A stretch of DNA of 64,000 nucleotides, from NCBI RefSeq assembly GCF_900111355.1, contig NZ_FOHA01000012.1, forward strand, positions 21,570-85,569. The letters run 5' to 3'. Origin of the DNA: Isobaculum melis (GTDB lineage Bacteria > Bacillota > Bacilli > Lactobacillales > Carnobacteriaceae). A program made the position numbers and the translations under genes. Positions 25,750 through 34,357 of this stretch are shown here, piece by piece. Position 1 is the stretch's first letter. Each line of letters opens with the position of its first letter. The notes beneath the pieces are model-generated. The model was not told the origin of the DNA and made no database searches. It saw only the letters and a program-made list of their open reading frames with translations.

Positions 25750-26721
25750 ATGAAACGGATACTCATTCTCCACACAGGTGGAACAATTGCAATGAGCGAA
25801 GATAAAGAAACGGGGAAAGTCATGCCAAATGCAACCAATCCTTTGCTCGCCTTTTCTGCTATGTTTAAAGACAATGTTGATTTAATTGTAGAAGATATTT
25901 TTCAAATTCCTTCTCCACATATTACAGCTAAAGATATGCTGTTACTAAAGGAACGGATTGAACAAGGCGTAAAAATGGAGCAAATTGATGGTGTTGTCAT
26001 TACACATGGCACAGATACACTTGAAGAAACAGCTTATTTTTTAGATATTACAACAGATGTATCTATTCCAATTGTACTCACAGGAGCAATGCGCTCTAGT
26101 AATGAGATTGGTGCAGATGGTTTATATAATTTTCAAAGTGCAATTCATGTGGCTGCAAGTGATGTTGCAAAGGATAAAGGGGTATTGGTTGTGATGAATG
26201 ATGAAATTCATACCGCGCGTTATGTGACTAAAACGCATACAACCAATGTTGCAACATTTAGAACACCTACTTTTGGCCCAATCGGCATTATTGCTAAAAA
26301 CAAAGTGCTTTTTTTCCAAGAACTCATTACCTTGGAAAAGCATCCGATGACAGCTATTTTGCATGATGTGCAATTGGTCAAGGCTTATGCTGGAATGGAT
26401 AGCACCATCTTTCATGCCTTAGCTGAAACAAAGATGGATGGGCTGGTGATTGAAGCTTTAGGTGCTGGAAATCTACCACCTGCGACGTTACCAGGCATTC
26501 AGAATTTGATTGCTAAAAAGATTCCGATTGTCTTAGTTTCAAGATGTTTTAATGGGATTGCACAAGATGCTTATGACTATGAAGGCGGCGGTAAGCAGCT
26601 TCAGGAAATGGGTGTTATTTTTACCAATGGTTTAAATGGACAGAAGGCACGAATTAAATTACTTGTTGCACTTTCGCAAACCACTGATTTAACCATCATT
26701 AAACAATTTTTTGCGGATTAA
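25750..26721 (+). CDS. ansA: L-asparaginase (bacterial type I-like)
   Basis: A 323-residue amidohydrolase converting asparagine to aspartate and ammonia, cytoplasmic since no signal peptide is present. Both catalytic threonine motifs are visible: ILHTGGTIAMSED (first Thr) and ITHGTDTLEETAYFLD (second Thr with Asp, Lys-type partner in GAMRSSNEIGADGLYN). Length is right for the family. RBS GGGGG lies 8-10 nt before the ATG. It is monocistronic, with an extended -10 promoter containing a palindrome upstream and a strong bidirectional terminator downstream. Confidence 0.9.
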   Translation: MKRILILHTGGTIAMSEDKETGKVMPNATNPLLAFSAMFKDNVDLIVEDIFQIPSPHITAKDMLLLKERIEQGVKMEQIDGVVITHGTDTLEETAYFLDITTDVSIPIVLTGAMRSSNEIGADGLYNFQSAIHVAASDVAKDKGVLVVMNDEIHTARYVTKTHTTNVATFRTPTFGPIGIIAKNKVLFFQELITLEKHPMTAILHDVQLVKAYAGMDSTIFHALAETKMDGLVIEALGAGNLPPATLPGIQNLIAKKIPIVLVSRCFNGIAQDAYDYEGGGKQLQEMGVIFTNGLNGQKARIKLLVALSQTTDLTIIKQFFAD

Positions 26722-26729
26722 AGCCGAAT

Positions 26730-26783
26730 AAAAAGCACGCTTTATTGATTCTAAACTTAGAATTCAGTAAAGTGTGCTTTTAT
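26730..26783. terminator. Bidirectional terminator between ansA and the ScoC-like gene
   Basis: AAAAGCACGCTTTA (from 26731) pairs, with G-U or single mismatches, with TAAAGTGTGCTTTT (ending 26781); an inner TTCTAA/TTAGAA stem extends it. T-runs occur on both strands. Confidence 0.88.
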
Positions 26784-26789
26784 TTCAGA

Positions 26790-27272
26790 CTAGAATTTTT
26801 TACCATAGACATCACGAATGACACTTCTTAAATCATTAAATGTTGGTTGAATGCCAATCATATGCTCAATTTTTTTCGTGCTTTTTTCAATCACAGCTTC
26901 TGAAAAATCTAATTCTTGATGAACCTGTTCAACCAATTTTCGACCTTTCTCTTTTAGCTCTACTACCGTAATCCGTTTATCATGTTCATTTTTTTCTAAA
27001 AAAAGTAGCTCTTTCTGTGCCATTCTACGACAAAGATTCATTGCTGTTGAAATATGCATAAATCCTTGTGCTGCAATTTCAGAAATCGTTAAATGATTTT
27101 CTTCAAATAAAACGACTAAAATCATATATTCATTAATTGTTAAATCAAAATCTTTCAACTGCTGATGCCAATCTTGTTCCACAGAAAACCAAAAAGCTTT
27201 GGCTATGCGGAAAATATTTTGTTGTTTTTGAAATAATGCTAATTTTGTCATCGATTCTTCGTTTGTCGCCAT
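26790..27272 (-). CDS. MarR-family regulator of the ScoC/Hpr type
   Basis: A 160-residue winged-helix DNA-binding protein. The region AFWFSVEQDWHQQLKDFDL, NEYMILVVLFEENHLTISEI, AAQGFMHISTAMNLCRRM, DKRITVVEL follows Bacillus ScoC/Hpr closely, as I recall that protein. ScoC represses protease and peptide-transport genes in the transition phase. It is shorter at the C-terminus than Bacillus ScoC (about 200 residues). RBS GGGGG lies upstream of the ATG. It is monocistronic between two terminated neighbours. Targets in this organism are unknown; peptidase and transport genes in the window are only speculative candidates. Confidence 0.82.
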   Translation of the reverse strand: MATNEESMTKLALFQKQQNIFRIAKAFWFSVEQDWHQQLKDFDLTINEYMILVVLFEENHLTISEIAAQGFMHISTAMNLCRRMAQKELLFLEKNEHDKRITVVELKEKGRKLVEQVHQELDFSEAVIEKSTKKIEHMIGIQPTFNDLRSVIRDVYGKKF

Positions 27273-27495
27273 TCTTTTCCCCCATTTTTTAGACTAATAG
27301 CAATATATTTCTTTTGAATCATGACATCTCATACCTCATTGAATATGATCATGTACTTTCTTCTAAAGCTAATATATGTAAGTTCTCTTAAGCTTGCTAT
27401 TATGAATAGGAAAATAATGAATGACTGATTCTATTATAGGAAAACAAAATGAAAATTCAGTGAAAACAATCCAATAAAAGTATAAAAATCGCTTT

Positions 27496-27981
27496 TTATT
27501 TTTTGACTGCTTTTCCAATCTCTTCACCTGCTGATACTGTGCCTGGTGCATTTACTTCAAAGCTTGCGACTTCATCACCATTGGTTAAAATCAGCATAAT
27601 GGTATGGTCCTTCTCTTCTTTTGCTAAAAGTTCTAAATCCATTTTAGCAAGAGCATCCCCTGCTTTAACTTTTTGATTTTCTTCTACAAAAATTTCAAAT
27701 GGTGCCCCTTTTAGAGCAACCGTTTCAACACCCATGTGCACCAATAATTCTAAACCATTTTCTAGTAATAAACCAATTGCATGTTTGGTTGGAAAAATAC
27801 TGGTCACTGTACCATCGGCTGGCATCACAATATTTCCATCAGCTGGAATCACTGCATAACCGTCTCCCATCACTTTTTGTGCAAAAACTGGATCTGATAC
27901 TGTTTCAAGTAATACCAACTCTCCATTTGCTGGTGATGCTAAAGTTGCTTCTTTCTTTTTCTTACCAAATAGTGAAAACAT
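27496..27981 (-). CDS. PTS glucose-type EIIA component (EIIA-Glc/Crr-like)
   Basis: A 161-residue stand-alone EIIA of the glucose-sucrose family, carrying phosphate from HPr to an EIIBC permease. The active-site pair is visible: H67 in PTKHAIGL and H82 in ELLVHMGVETV, the latter being the expected phosphorylation site. Length equals that of the canonical domain. The frame runs to 28002, but AGGTGA lies just upstream of the ATG at 27981. The promoter (28041-28069) overlaps a cre-like palindrome, suggesting CcpA control. No EIIB or EIIC gene is adjacent, so it must serve permeases elsewhere or regulate. Confidence 0.9.
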   Translation of the reverse strand: MFSLFGKKKKEATLASPANGELVLLETVSDPVFAQKVMGDGYAVIPADGNIVMPADGTVTSIFPTKHAIGLLLENGLELLVHMGVETVALKGAPFEIFVEENQKVKAGDALAKMDLELLAKEEKDHTIMLILTNGDEVASFEVNAPGTVSAGEEIGKAVKK

Positions 27982-28040
27982 TTCAATCACCTGTCCATTC
28001 ATTCTTAAATTTTTATCTATACATCTTTTAACAACAATGT

Positions 28041-28069
28041 ATTTATTACTTTTTTGATACCGCTATCAA
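28041..28069 (-). promoter_or_regulatory. EIIA promoter overlapping a cre-like (CcpA) site
   Basis: On the minus strand a -35 TTGATA (28064-28069) and a -10 ATAAAT (28041-28046) are 17 nt apart. TGATACCGCTATCA (28055-28068) matches the cre consensus TGWAANCGNTNWCA at all but one defined position and overlaps the -35. Confidence 0.62.
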
Positions 28070-28235
28070 TTGTTTATTTTCCTTATTATAAACCAATGCT
28101 AACTACTTTACCACTCTTATTAAGATTTCATTAATGGTTAAATTAGTATTTATTTCTTTTTGAATCAATGGCAAACAACTATTTCCATCAAACAATTTCA
28201 GAAGCGCGTCAGTTTTATAAAACCAGATAAAAGCA

Positions 28236-28264
28236 TTGACTACACATGCTTTTTTTATTATAAT
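28236..28264 (+). promoter_or_regulatory. Strong promoter of the HasA/HasB-like operon, with ~250-nt leader
   Basis: A -35 TTGACT (28236-28241), a 17-nt spacer and a -10 TATAAT (28259-28264). Transcription would begin near 28271, leaving a leader of about 245 nt to the TTG start at 28519. The leader is AT-rich and holds a CCTC/GAGG hairpin near 28373-28392. No known riboswitch is recognised. Confidence 0.7.
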
Positions 28265-28518
28265 TCAATAGAACGTTCATAGAGCAAAGATATCTGATTA
28301 TCCTTTTCTATAAACAGAATTACTATAAAAGACACTTAAAAATAAGATTCATAAGAAAAAATAAACAGACTCTCCTCTATTTATCTATGAGGAAGAAATA
28401 GCACTAATAAATAACAAAATATCTCATTCTATTCTTATATTAAGGTAAAATCTTCTATCCATGCGAACAGCTCAGAGAGACCTTTTTATAGGAAAATAAA
28501 ATTAAAGAGGTGATCTAT

Positions 28519-30006
28519 TTGTATTGGTTAATCACAGTTCTCTACATAATAAGTATGATATTGATTGCACTAGTCATCAGCTTATCAGGTGGAAAAAAGG
28601 AAAAAAGAAAACAACAGATGAAAAATGAATCAAAGGTTACATATAAAAGGACAATTTGGCATAAAATCACATTAATAGGCTGTCTATTTAGCTTCTTCTT
28701 AGTTGCATCCTATCACTTTATGTCTTTAAAAACCGTACTAGAATGGACGATTCCAGCAATTATTATTTCTTTCTCCTGGAACCTGTTTTTAACAATTTCC
28801 TCCTATTTTAATCCAGTTTATGTTAAACCTGAACAAAAAGATCTTGCTCAATTTCGGACAGCCATTGTTATACCTGTTTTTAATGAAGACAAGACAATCT
28901 TTAAACAAGTTTTAGCAAGCCTCTCTACACAGACTTGTTTACCAGATTACATATACATTGTCGAAGACGGCTCTTTACCTGAAAATAAATGTGAAGACCT
29001 TTTTAACGAATGGAAGAAAGATTATGCGGGACAGGCAAGCTATGTTTATAAAGCGAACGCTGGTAAAAGAGAAGCGCAAGCTGTTGCCTTTAGAGAATTA
29101 GAAGGTAAGGTTGATATCTTTATTACGATTGATAGTGACACCATTTTAAATGAGGATGCAGTGGCAGAAGGACTCTATCCATTCTTTGATGAGCAAATCA
29201 TGTCTGTTGGTGGCGCCTTAATGGACTACAACAATAAAGATAATTTCCTAACTCGTAGTGTCGGTGTTTCATTTGTATCTGCCTTTTCTAATGGCCGCTC
29301 AGCTTATTCTCGATGGAAAGCAGTGGGGGTAAACCATGGTTGTTTAGCCTTTTATCGTAGCGAAGTTGTCTACAATTATTTAGAGCATTATCTTTCTCAA
29401 ATTGTCTTTAATCAACGAGCAAAATTTGGAGATGACCGGATGCTCACTCAGTATGCCTCTTTAATGGGGAGTACTGTTTATCAAGAGACTTCAATTGGTT
29501 ATACCTTAAACCCAACGAAACTAAGTCATTTACTAAGACAGCGTAGTAGATGGTGGAGAAGCTTTTGGTGGGGCGGTGTCTGGTTTCTTAAACATCAAAG
29601 TCCAAGGAAAATGGCATGGTGGATTCAATTAAGCCACTATATCTCTACTGGGGCCTACACCCCAATTTTCGTTGCTATTTACATCTATTATCCAATCCTG
29701 CAAATGGAATTCCCAATTGTGATTTATCTTTATGTGATTGCATTGAGCTATATTAGAAATTTAAGAACGCTGACTTTTGATCGAAACGATATGAGTAAAA
29801 AAAGGCAAATTCTGTCTTATCTTATTTTCTCGCCTTTCTCCACTTTATTAAACTTATTAATTTGCCAAATATTGCAGATTTATGGACTACTGACAGTATG
29901 GAAAGTAGCCAATTGGGGCACTAGAAAAAACGTAGAAGTCAGCATTGCGCCTACTCAATCAAAAAGAATATCAGAAAATGTATTCAGCTTTAAGCATCCT
30001 GATTAA
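28519..30006 (+). CDS. Hyaluronan-synthase-like processive glycosyltransferase (GT2, HasA-like)
   Basis: A membrane GT2 of 495 residues. Three N-terminal helices are followed by a cytoplasmic catalytic domain and about three C-terminal helices. Catalytic motifs of HasA/NodC-type processive synthases are present: VEDGS, DSDT (D205, D207), GDDR (305-307) and QRSRW (341-345). The C-terminus (VWKVANWGTRK) also echoes streptococcal HasA. Against identity, the HasA SGPLxxY region is HGCLAFY here (around 273-278), and the N-terminus is ~70 residues longer, so the product may differ from hyaluronan. The start is TTG at 28519 behind AGAGGTGATC, an excellent RBS. The UDP-glucose dehydrogenase gene follows in the same operon. 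Confidence 0.8.
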   Translation: MYWLITVLYIISMILIALVISLSGGKKEKRKQQMKNESKVTYKRTIWHKITLIGCLFSFFLVASYHFMSLKTVLEWTIPAIIISFSWNLFLTISSYFNPVYVKPEQKDLAQFRTAIVIPVFNEDKTIFKQVLASLSTQTCLPDYIYIVEDGSLPENKCEDLFNEWKKDYAGQASYVYKANAGKREAQAVAFRELEGKVDIFITIDSDTILNEDAVAEGLYPFFDEQIMSVGGALMDYNNKDNFLTRSVGVSFVSAFSNGRSAYSRWKAVGVNHGCLAFYRSEVVYNYLEHYLSQIVFNQRAKFGDDRMLTQYASLMGSTVYQETSIGYTLNPTKLSHLLRQRSRWWRSFWWGGVWFLKHQSPRKMAWWIQLSHYISTGAYTPIFVAIYIYYPILQMEFPIVIYLYVIALSYIRNLRTLTFDRNDMSKKRQILSYLIFSPFSTLLNLLICQILQIYGLLTVWKVANWGTRKNVEVSIAPTQSKRISENVFSFKHPD

Positions 30007-30050
30007 TGATGATGAGATGTAAATGAATTTAGTATAAGGTAGGAATGACA

Positions 30051-31220
30051 ATGAAAAAATTTTCCATATTTGGGCTTGGTTATGTAGGCCTAGCGAACGC
30101 TTTACTTCTTGGGCAAAACCAGGAAGTAAAAGCGTATGATATTATTGAAGACAAAATCAATCAGTTAAATAAAGGAATCTCTCCATTAGAAGACAAGGAA
30201 ATTTCACAATTTCTAAAGGAAAAAGCAAACCAGGTGCAGTTTACAACAGACTTTGAAGAAACTGTTTTGTTTGGTGACTATCTGATTATTGCAACACCAA
30301 CTGATTATGATGAGCAAAAGAAATATTTTGATACGACCACTATTGAACAAGTCATTCAGCAAGCCCTTGAGATTCGTCCAAATGCTATTTTTGTGATTAA
30401 ATCCACTGTGCCTACTGGCTATACTGAAGCGCTGAAGAAAAAGCTACAAACGGAGAACATTATTTTCTGTCCTGAATTTTTACGTGAAGGACGAGCATTG
30501 TATGACAATTTATATCCTTCTAGAATTATTGTTGGAGAACGCTCTGAGCGTGGTCAAGAATTAGCTAATATTTTCCTTGCAAACACTGCTGAGCAAAATG
30601 CGGCTATTTTACTAACTGATGCAACTGAAGCTGAAGCAATCAAGTTATTTTCGAATACATACTTAGCTTTGCGTGTTGCTTACTTTAATGAACTCGACAC
30701 TTATGCAGAGACCCAGGGCTTAAATAGCCAACAAATCATTGAAGGTGTCGGCTTAGACCCACGAATTGGTTCACACTATAATAACCCTTCATTTGGGTAT
30801 GGTGGCTATTGCTTACCAAAAGATACCAAACAATTACGAGCAGATTATGAAGAGGTACCAAATAATATTATTGATGCGATTGTGGAGGCAAACACTACTC
30901 GTAAAGATTTTATTGCCCAACAAATTATTGATAAAAAACCAAAAGTTGTTGGTTTTTATCACTTAACTATGAAAACTGATTCTGATAATTTTAGGTATTC
31001 TTCGGTTTTAGATATTATGAAAAAAATTCAAGCTAAAAACATCGAGGTCATTATCTTTGAACCAACACTAGCAGAAGAGACATTCCAACAAGCCAGCATC
31101 ATAATGGATCTTGATGTATTTAAAGAAAAATCAGATTTGATTATTGCCAATCGCTATAAAGAAGAATTGACTGATGTGAAAAGCAAGGTTTATACAAGAG
31201 ATATTTTTAAAAGAGACTAA
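30051..31220 (+). CDS. UDP-glucose 6-dehydrogenase (HasB-like)
   Basis: A 389-residue cytoplasmic enzyme oxidising UDP-glucose to UDP-glucuronate with two NAD+. The N-terminal Rossmann motif FGLGYVGLANA, the KSTVPTGYTEAL and PEFLREGRALYDN loops and the catalytic-Cys motif GYGGYCLPKDTKQL (Cys254) are all intact. Length fits the short HasB/KfiD class. An ATG at 30045 lies within the RBS, so the ATG at 30051, with AGGA six nt upstream, is preferred. Directly downstream of the HasA-like synthase it supplies a uronic acid donor, indicating a uronate-containing polysaccharide. No UDP-glucose pyrophosphorylase (HasC) gene is next to it. Confidence 0.92.
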   Translation: MKKFSIFGLGYVGLANALLLGQNQEVKAYDIIEDKINQLNKGISPLEDKEISQFLKEKANQVQFTTDFEETVLFGDYLIIATPTDYDEQKKYFDTTTIEQVIQQALEIRPNAIFVIKSTVPTGYTEALKKKLQTENIIFCPEFLREGRALYDNLYPSRIIVGERSERGQELANIFLANTAEQNAAILLTDATEAEAIKLFSNTYLALRVAYFNELDTYAETQGLNSQQIIEGVGLDPRIGSHYNNPSFGYGGYCLPKDTKQLRADYEEVPNNIIDAIVEANTTRKDFIAQQIIDKKPKVVGFYHLTMKTDSDNFRYSSVLDIMKKIQAKNIEVIIFEPTLAEETFQQASIIMDLDVFKEKSDLIIANRYKEELTDVKSKVYTRDIFKRD

Positions 31221-31239
31221 TCATTGTCTGACAACGAAA

Positions 31240-31275
31240 AAAAATTGATACTCATTATTTAGTATCAATTTTTTC
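31240..31275. terminator. Bidirectional terminator after the HasB-like gene
   Basis: AAAAATTGATACT (31240-31252) pairs with AGTATCAATTTTT (31261-31273) around 8 nt. The stop of the convergent ROK gene lies inside it. Confidence 0.9.
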
Positions 31276-32205
31276 TTGTTCACCATATTTTTTTTGATAA
31301 TGAATCACAGCACCAATTAAATTGGCATCATTCTTGAAACGACAGCTTTTTATAATAGGTAATTCATCTTTATTGGTTTCATTAGGAGAAAACAAATCCT
31401 GTAGCCAGCTCATAATCTGGTGATCTTTTTCCAAAACTCGCTTCATGCCATCATTGATTCCCTGAATATAATCAGGATTATTACTGGCTCCGCCACCTAC
31501 ACCAATAAATTCTGGATGGAAAGCACTTTGTAAGTGCAGAGCGATTTGTGCAATGTTTTCATATAATAAATCAACTTCTTTTTGTGCTACTTCATCCCCA
31601 TTTTTAGCCATTTCAAAGACATCTTTCCCTTCAATTTCTGAAGGCATTTTAAACTTTTTCAACGAAACTCTACGCCCCATAAAAACAGCTGATGCGCCAA
31701 TTGACCGGAATCTCGCAACAGCTTCTGCAATGGTTTTATCCATTTCATCTAATTTAAAGCCTTGATTATGCGTTAATTTTCCATCTTCAATAATTGCTAA
31801 ACCAACACCTGTACCAATAATCATAAAGATAGGATTCTTTGCTCCCTGACCAACACCATAAGTCATCTCTGCTAAACCAGCGCAATTGGCATCATTTTCC
31901 ATTGCTAGCTTTAAATTCAGTGTATCCTTCAAAGCTTCTTTAATTGGTGGTGAAGTATGCAAAAATGGCACTGTACTTGTACCATTTAATGTATTTGTCT
32001 CTGTATCAACATCCCCTGTGGTACTAATAGCTAATCCTTCTAGCTCATATGTCTTTTCAAAATTTGTTTTAATGGCTGCTAATTGCTCTAAAAACGGTTT
32101 CCGAGTTAAAGGTGTTGGAAATTGATCCTTCTCTTTTAATTCACCATCAGCCCAAACCCCATATTTAATCGCAGAACCACCAATATCTATTGTAAAAATT
32201 GCCAT
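31255..32205 (-). CDS. ROK family sugar kinase
   Basis: A 316-residue sugar kinase-like protein. The N-terminal phosphate loop DIGGSAIKYGVW, the adenine region GTGVGLAIIEDG and the substrate motif ENDANCAGLAEM (Asp as catalytic base) place it in the ROK group. The usual zinc motif (CxCGxxGC) of glucokinases and NagC-type repressors is absent: the corresponding stretch reads THNQGFKLDEMD. There is no N-terminal HTH, so it is an enzyme and not a repressor. An extended -10 promoter (TGT-TATGAT on the minus strand) lies upstream. Substrate unknown; glucose, N-acetylmannosamine or a beta-glucoside are possible. Confidence 0.83.
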   Translation of the reverse strand: MAIFTIDIGGSAIKYGVWADGELKEKDQFPTPLTRKPFLEQLAAIKTNFEKTYELEGLAISTTGDVDTETNTLNGTSTVPFLHTSPPIKEALKDTLNLKLAMENDANCAGLAEMTYGVGQGAKNPIFMIIGTGVGLAIIEDGKLTHNQGFKLDEMDKTIAEAVARFRSIGASAVFMGRRVSLKKFKMPSEIEGKDVFEMAKNGDEVAQKEVDLLYENIAQIALHLQSAFHPEFIGVGGGASNNPDYIQGINDGMKRVLEKDHQIMSWLQDLFSPNETNKDELPIIKSCRFKNDANLIGAVIHYQKKYGEQEKIDTK

Positions 32206-32299
32206 GATATTCCCCCGCTTTCAGTCCTTTTTTATTATCATAACATATTTTCAAATAGAACACTTCATTCCCTCACCTTGCTTTATCAGACGCACTAAA

Positions 32300-32321
32300 A
32301 AAGAGCCCAAACAGGCTCTTT
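32300..32321 (-). terminator. Terminator of the acyl-ACP thioesterase gene
   Basis: AAAGAGCC (32300-32307) pairs with GGCTCTTT (32314-32321) around 6 nt, with a T6-run on the minus strand. It overlaps the thioesterase stop codon. Confidence 0.85.
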
Positions 32322-33066
32322 ACTTTTGCTTCCATTCAATTGTCAGTTCACAGGCTGTATGCTCCCCATTTTTAATTTGATGAATGGTTTTGATTGTACC
32401 CTCTTCATTGACAACAGATGACACTTTGCTTTCAACAATTTGCCCATATTCAACTTCTTTATCATACTTTACATTGCAATAAATCATATCATGGCTGTTT
32501 AAGAAATCAAAATCTAAGACATCTAATGCCCAATCTAAATATTTAGAGTTATTCACATGCTGGTTTGCATCAATATCTAAATAACGAACTTGAAATTTCT
32601 TTTCTGTTACCAACTCAGTTAGTTTTTCAGGCTTAGTCATCCGAACCATTTTATTTTCTTTTAAAATGCCAAATGGTGCAACAATTTCTTCCTTGATTGG
32701 CACCATCTTTCGTGCATGTAAATCCATTAAAACAAATGAACTAGCTACTGTAAATAAACGATTTCCTGCCAGATCAAAGCCTTCGAAATTGCGATAACTG
32801 AAATATTTATTATAGCTTAACGGTGTTGTTTGTATGGTAATTTCTTCATTTACTTGTGGGATTCTATCAAAATGAATTTCATACTGAATCACAACCCATG
32901 CAACGCCTAGCTGATGCGTAAAATCTTCCCCCACTCCTAATTCTGTGCATTGACTTCCTGAAACATTTAATAAAATATTTAATAGCATTGGTGCACTTAA
33001 ATGTCCAGTCGTATCACATTCATAATAGTTAATCACACAATTTTCTTGAAACATTACTCCAGACAT
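32320..33066 (-). CDS. Acyl-ACP thioesterase (FatA/FatB-like, bacterial)
   Basis: A 248-residue cytoplasmic double-hotdog thioesterase releasing fatty acids from acyl carrier protein. The second-half motif DIDANQHVNNSKYLDWALD supplies the catalytic Asn/His pair, and the N-terminal YYECDTTGHLSAPMLLNILL matches the first hotdog helix. The frame extends to 33132, but the ATG at 33066, preceded by AAGGAAG, fits family length. It is monocistronic with its own terminator. Products in Firmicutes are thought to adjust fatty-acid pools; specificity is not visible from sequence. Confidence 0.88.
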   Translation of the reverse strand: MSGVMFQENCVINYYECDTTGHLSAPMLLNILLNVSGSQCTELGVGEDFTHQLGVAWVVIQYEIHFDRIPQVNEEITIQTTPLSYNKYFSYRNFEGFDLAGNRLFTVASSFVLMDLHARKMVPIKEEIVAPFGILKENKMVRMTKPEKLTELVTEKKFQVRYLDIDANQHVNNSKYLDWALDVLDFDFLNSHDMIYCNVKYDKEVEYGQIVESKVSSVVNEEGTIKTIHQIKNGEHTACELTIEWKQK

Positions 33067-33169
33067 TATACTGGCACTTCCTTTCTTACCTTTTCCATAC
33101 TTATAGGTTATCATATTTTTCCAATTAATCACTATTTTTTATTAAAAACAAACAAAATAACAACAGAAA

Positions 33170-33200
33170 AACCTCCGAAAAAGTTTACTTTTCGAAGGTT
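33170..33200 (-). terminator. Terminator of rlmN
   Basis: AACCTcCGAAAA (33170-33181) pairs, with one mismatch, with TTTTCGaAGGTT (33189-33200). On the minus strand a T-rich stretch follows. Confidence 0.75.
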
Positions 33201-33212
33201 TCTATTGGATTT

Positions 33213-34271
33213 CTAATCCTTTTTCATCTGTTTACTGCGTAATTGTCCACAAGCGGCATCAATATCGCTACCTTGTTCTTTTCTAATCACACTATTAATT
33301 CCTTTTTTCTTTAATGTATCATGAAAAGCCTGTACATCCGCTTTTTTACTACGACTATACTGATCATGCTCAGAAACTGAATTATAAGGAATTAAATTGA
33401 CATAAGCCAAATGGCGTTTATTAGCCAGTAAAGCAGCTAATTCAAGTGCTTGCTCTTTCTGGTCATTCACACCGCGCAACATAATATATTCAAATGTAAT
33501 CCGACGATTGGTTTTCTCAAGGTAATAATCAACTGCTTCCATTAATTTTTCAATCGGGAAGCTACGATTAATCCGCATGATACTTGTACGAATCTCATTA
33601 TTAGGTGCATGCAGCGAAATAGCTAGATTGACTTGTAAGCCATTTTCAGCAAATTCCTTGATTTTCGGTGCCAATCCACTTGTTGAAACCGTGATATGAC
33701 GTGCACCAATCGCAAGACCTTTTGCATGATTCACAATTTTAAGGAAAGACATCACATGATCATAGTTATCAAAAGGCTCTCCAATCCCCATCACAACAAT
33801 ATGGCTAACACGATCACCTTCATCTTTTTCATCTAGATAATGCTGTACTTGCATAATTTGAGAAACAATTTCTCCAGCTGATAAATCTCTTTGTTTTTTC
33901 AATAGGCCACTTGCGCAGAATGTACAACCAATATTACAACCAACTTGTGTGGTCACACAAACGGATAGACCATACTCATGACGCATCAAAACCGTTTCAA
34001 TTAAGTTACCATCATACAATTCAAATAAATACTTAATCGTGCCATCAGCTGATTCCTGAACAATTTTCTGTTCCAAGGGCTGTAAAACAAAATTTTCTTC
34101 TAATAAAGCGATACAATCTTTGGCAATATTCGACATTTCAGAAAAAGCATGAATTCTTTTGACATACAACCAATCCCAGACCTGTGTTGCACGAAATTTT
34201 TTCTGTCCATTCGCTAAAAACCATTCAGTTAAAGCATCATTTGTTAATCCATAAATGGAGGGCTTGTTCAT
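33213..34271 (-). CDS. rlmN: 23S rRNA/tRNA adenine-C2 methyltransferase RlmN
   Basis: A 352-residue radical SAM enzyme methylating A2503 of 23S rRNA and A37 of some tRNAs at C2. The [4Fe-4S] cysteine motif [11 protein letters not shown] is present, preceded by VCVTTQVG, and the conserved C-terminal Cys (AACGQL) needed for methyl transfer is there. N-terminal [14 protein letters not shown] is the accessory RNA-binding domain. The start is placed at the ATG at 34271, 9 nt after AGAGG; ATGs at 34277 and further upstream are less well placed. A promoter is visible at 34311-34339. It is distinct from the resistance enzyme Cfr in length and motif context. Confidence 0.93.
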   Translation of the reverse strand: MNKPSIYGLTNDALTEWFLANGQKKFRATQVWDWLYVKRIHAFSEMSNIAKDCIALLEENFVLQPLEQKIVQESADGTIKYLFELYDGNLIETVLMRHEYGLSVCVTTQVGCNIGCTFCASGLLKKQRDLSAGEIVSQIMQVQHYLDEKDEGDRVSHIVVMGIGEPFDNYDHVMSFLKIVNHAKGLAIGARHITVSTSGLAPKIKEFAENGLQVNLAISLHAPNNEIRTSIMRINRSFPIEKLMEAVDYYLEKTNRRITFEYIMLRGVNDQKEQALELAALLANKRHLAYVNLIPYNSVSEHDQYSRSKKADVQAFHDTLKKKGINSVIRKEQGSDIDAACGQLRSKQMKKD

Positions 34272-34310
34272 ATTCATGAACCTCTTTTCATTATTCATTT
34301 CAGTTTCTTT

Positions 34311-34339
34311 ATCATACCTATATTTAGTACAAGGCGCAA
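34311..34339 (-). promoter_or_regulatory. rlmN promoter
   Basis: On the minus strand a -35 TTGCGC (34334-34339) and a -10 TATGAT (34311-34316) are 17 nt apart, about 40 nt upstream of the chosen start. Confidence 0.6.
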
Positions 34340-34357
34340 CCTTTTGTGACAAAAAAA

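Noticed and set aside
28265..28290. GAACGTTC near the polysaccharide operon promoter as a second SOS box
   Set aside because: The half-sites have no 4-nt spacer, so it does not fit the LexA consensus GAACN4GTTC.
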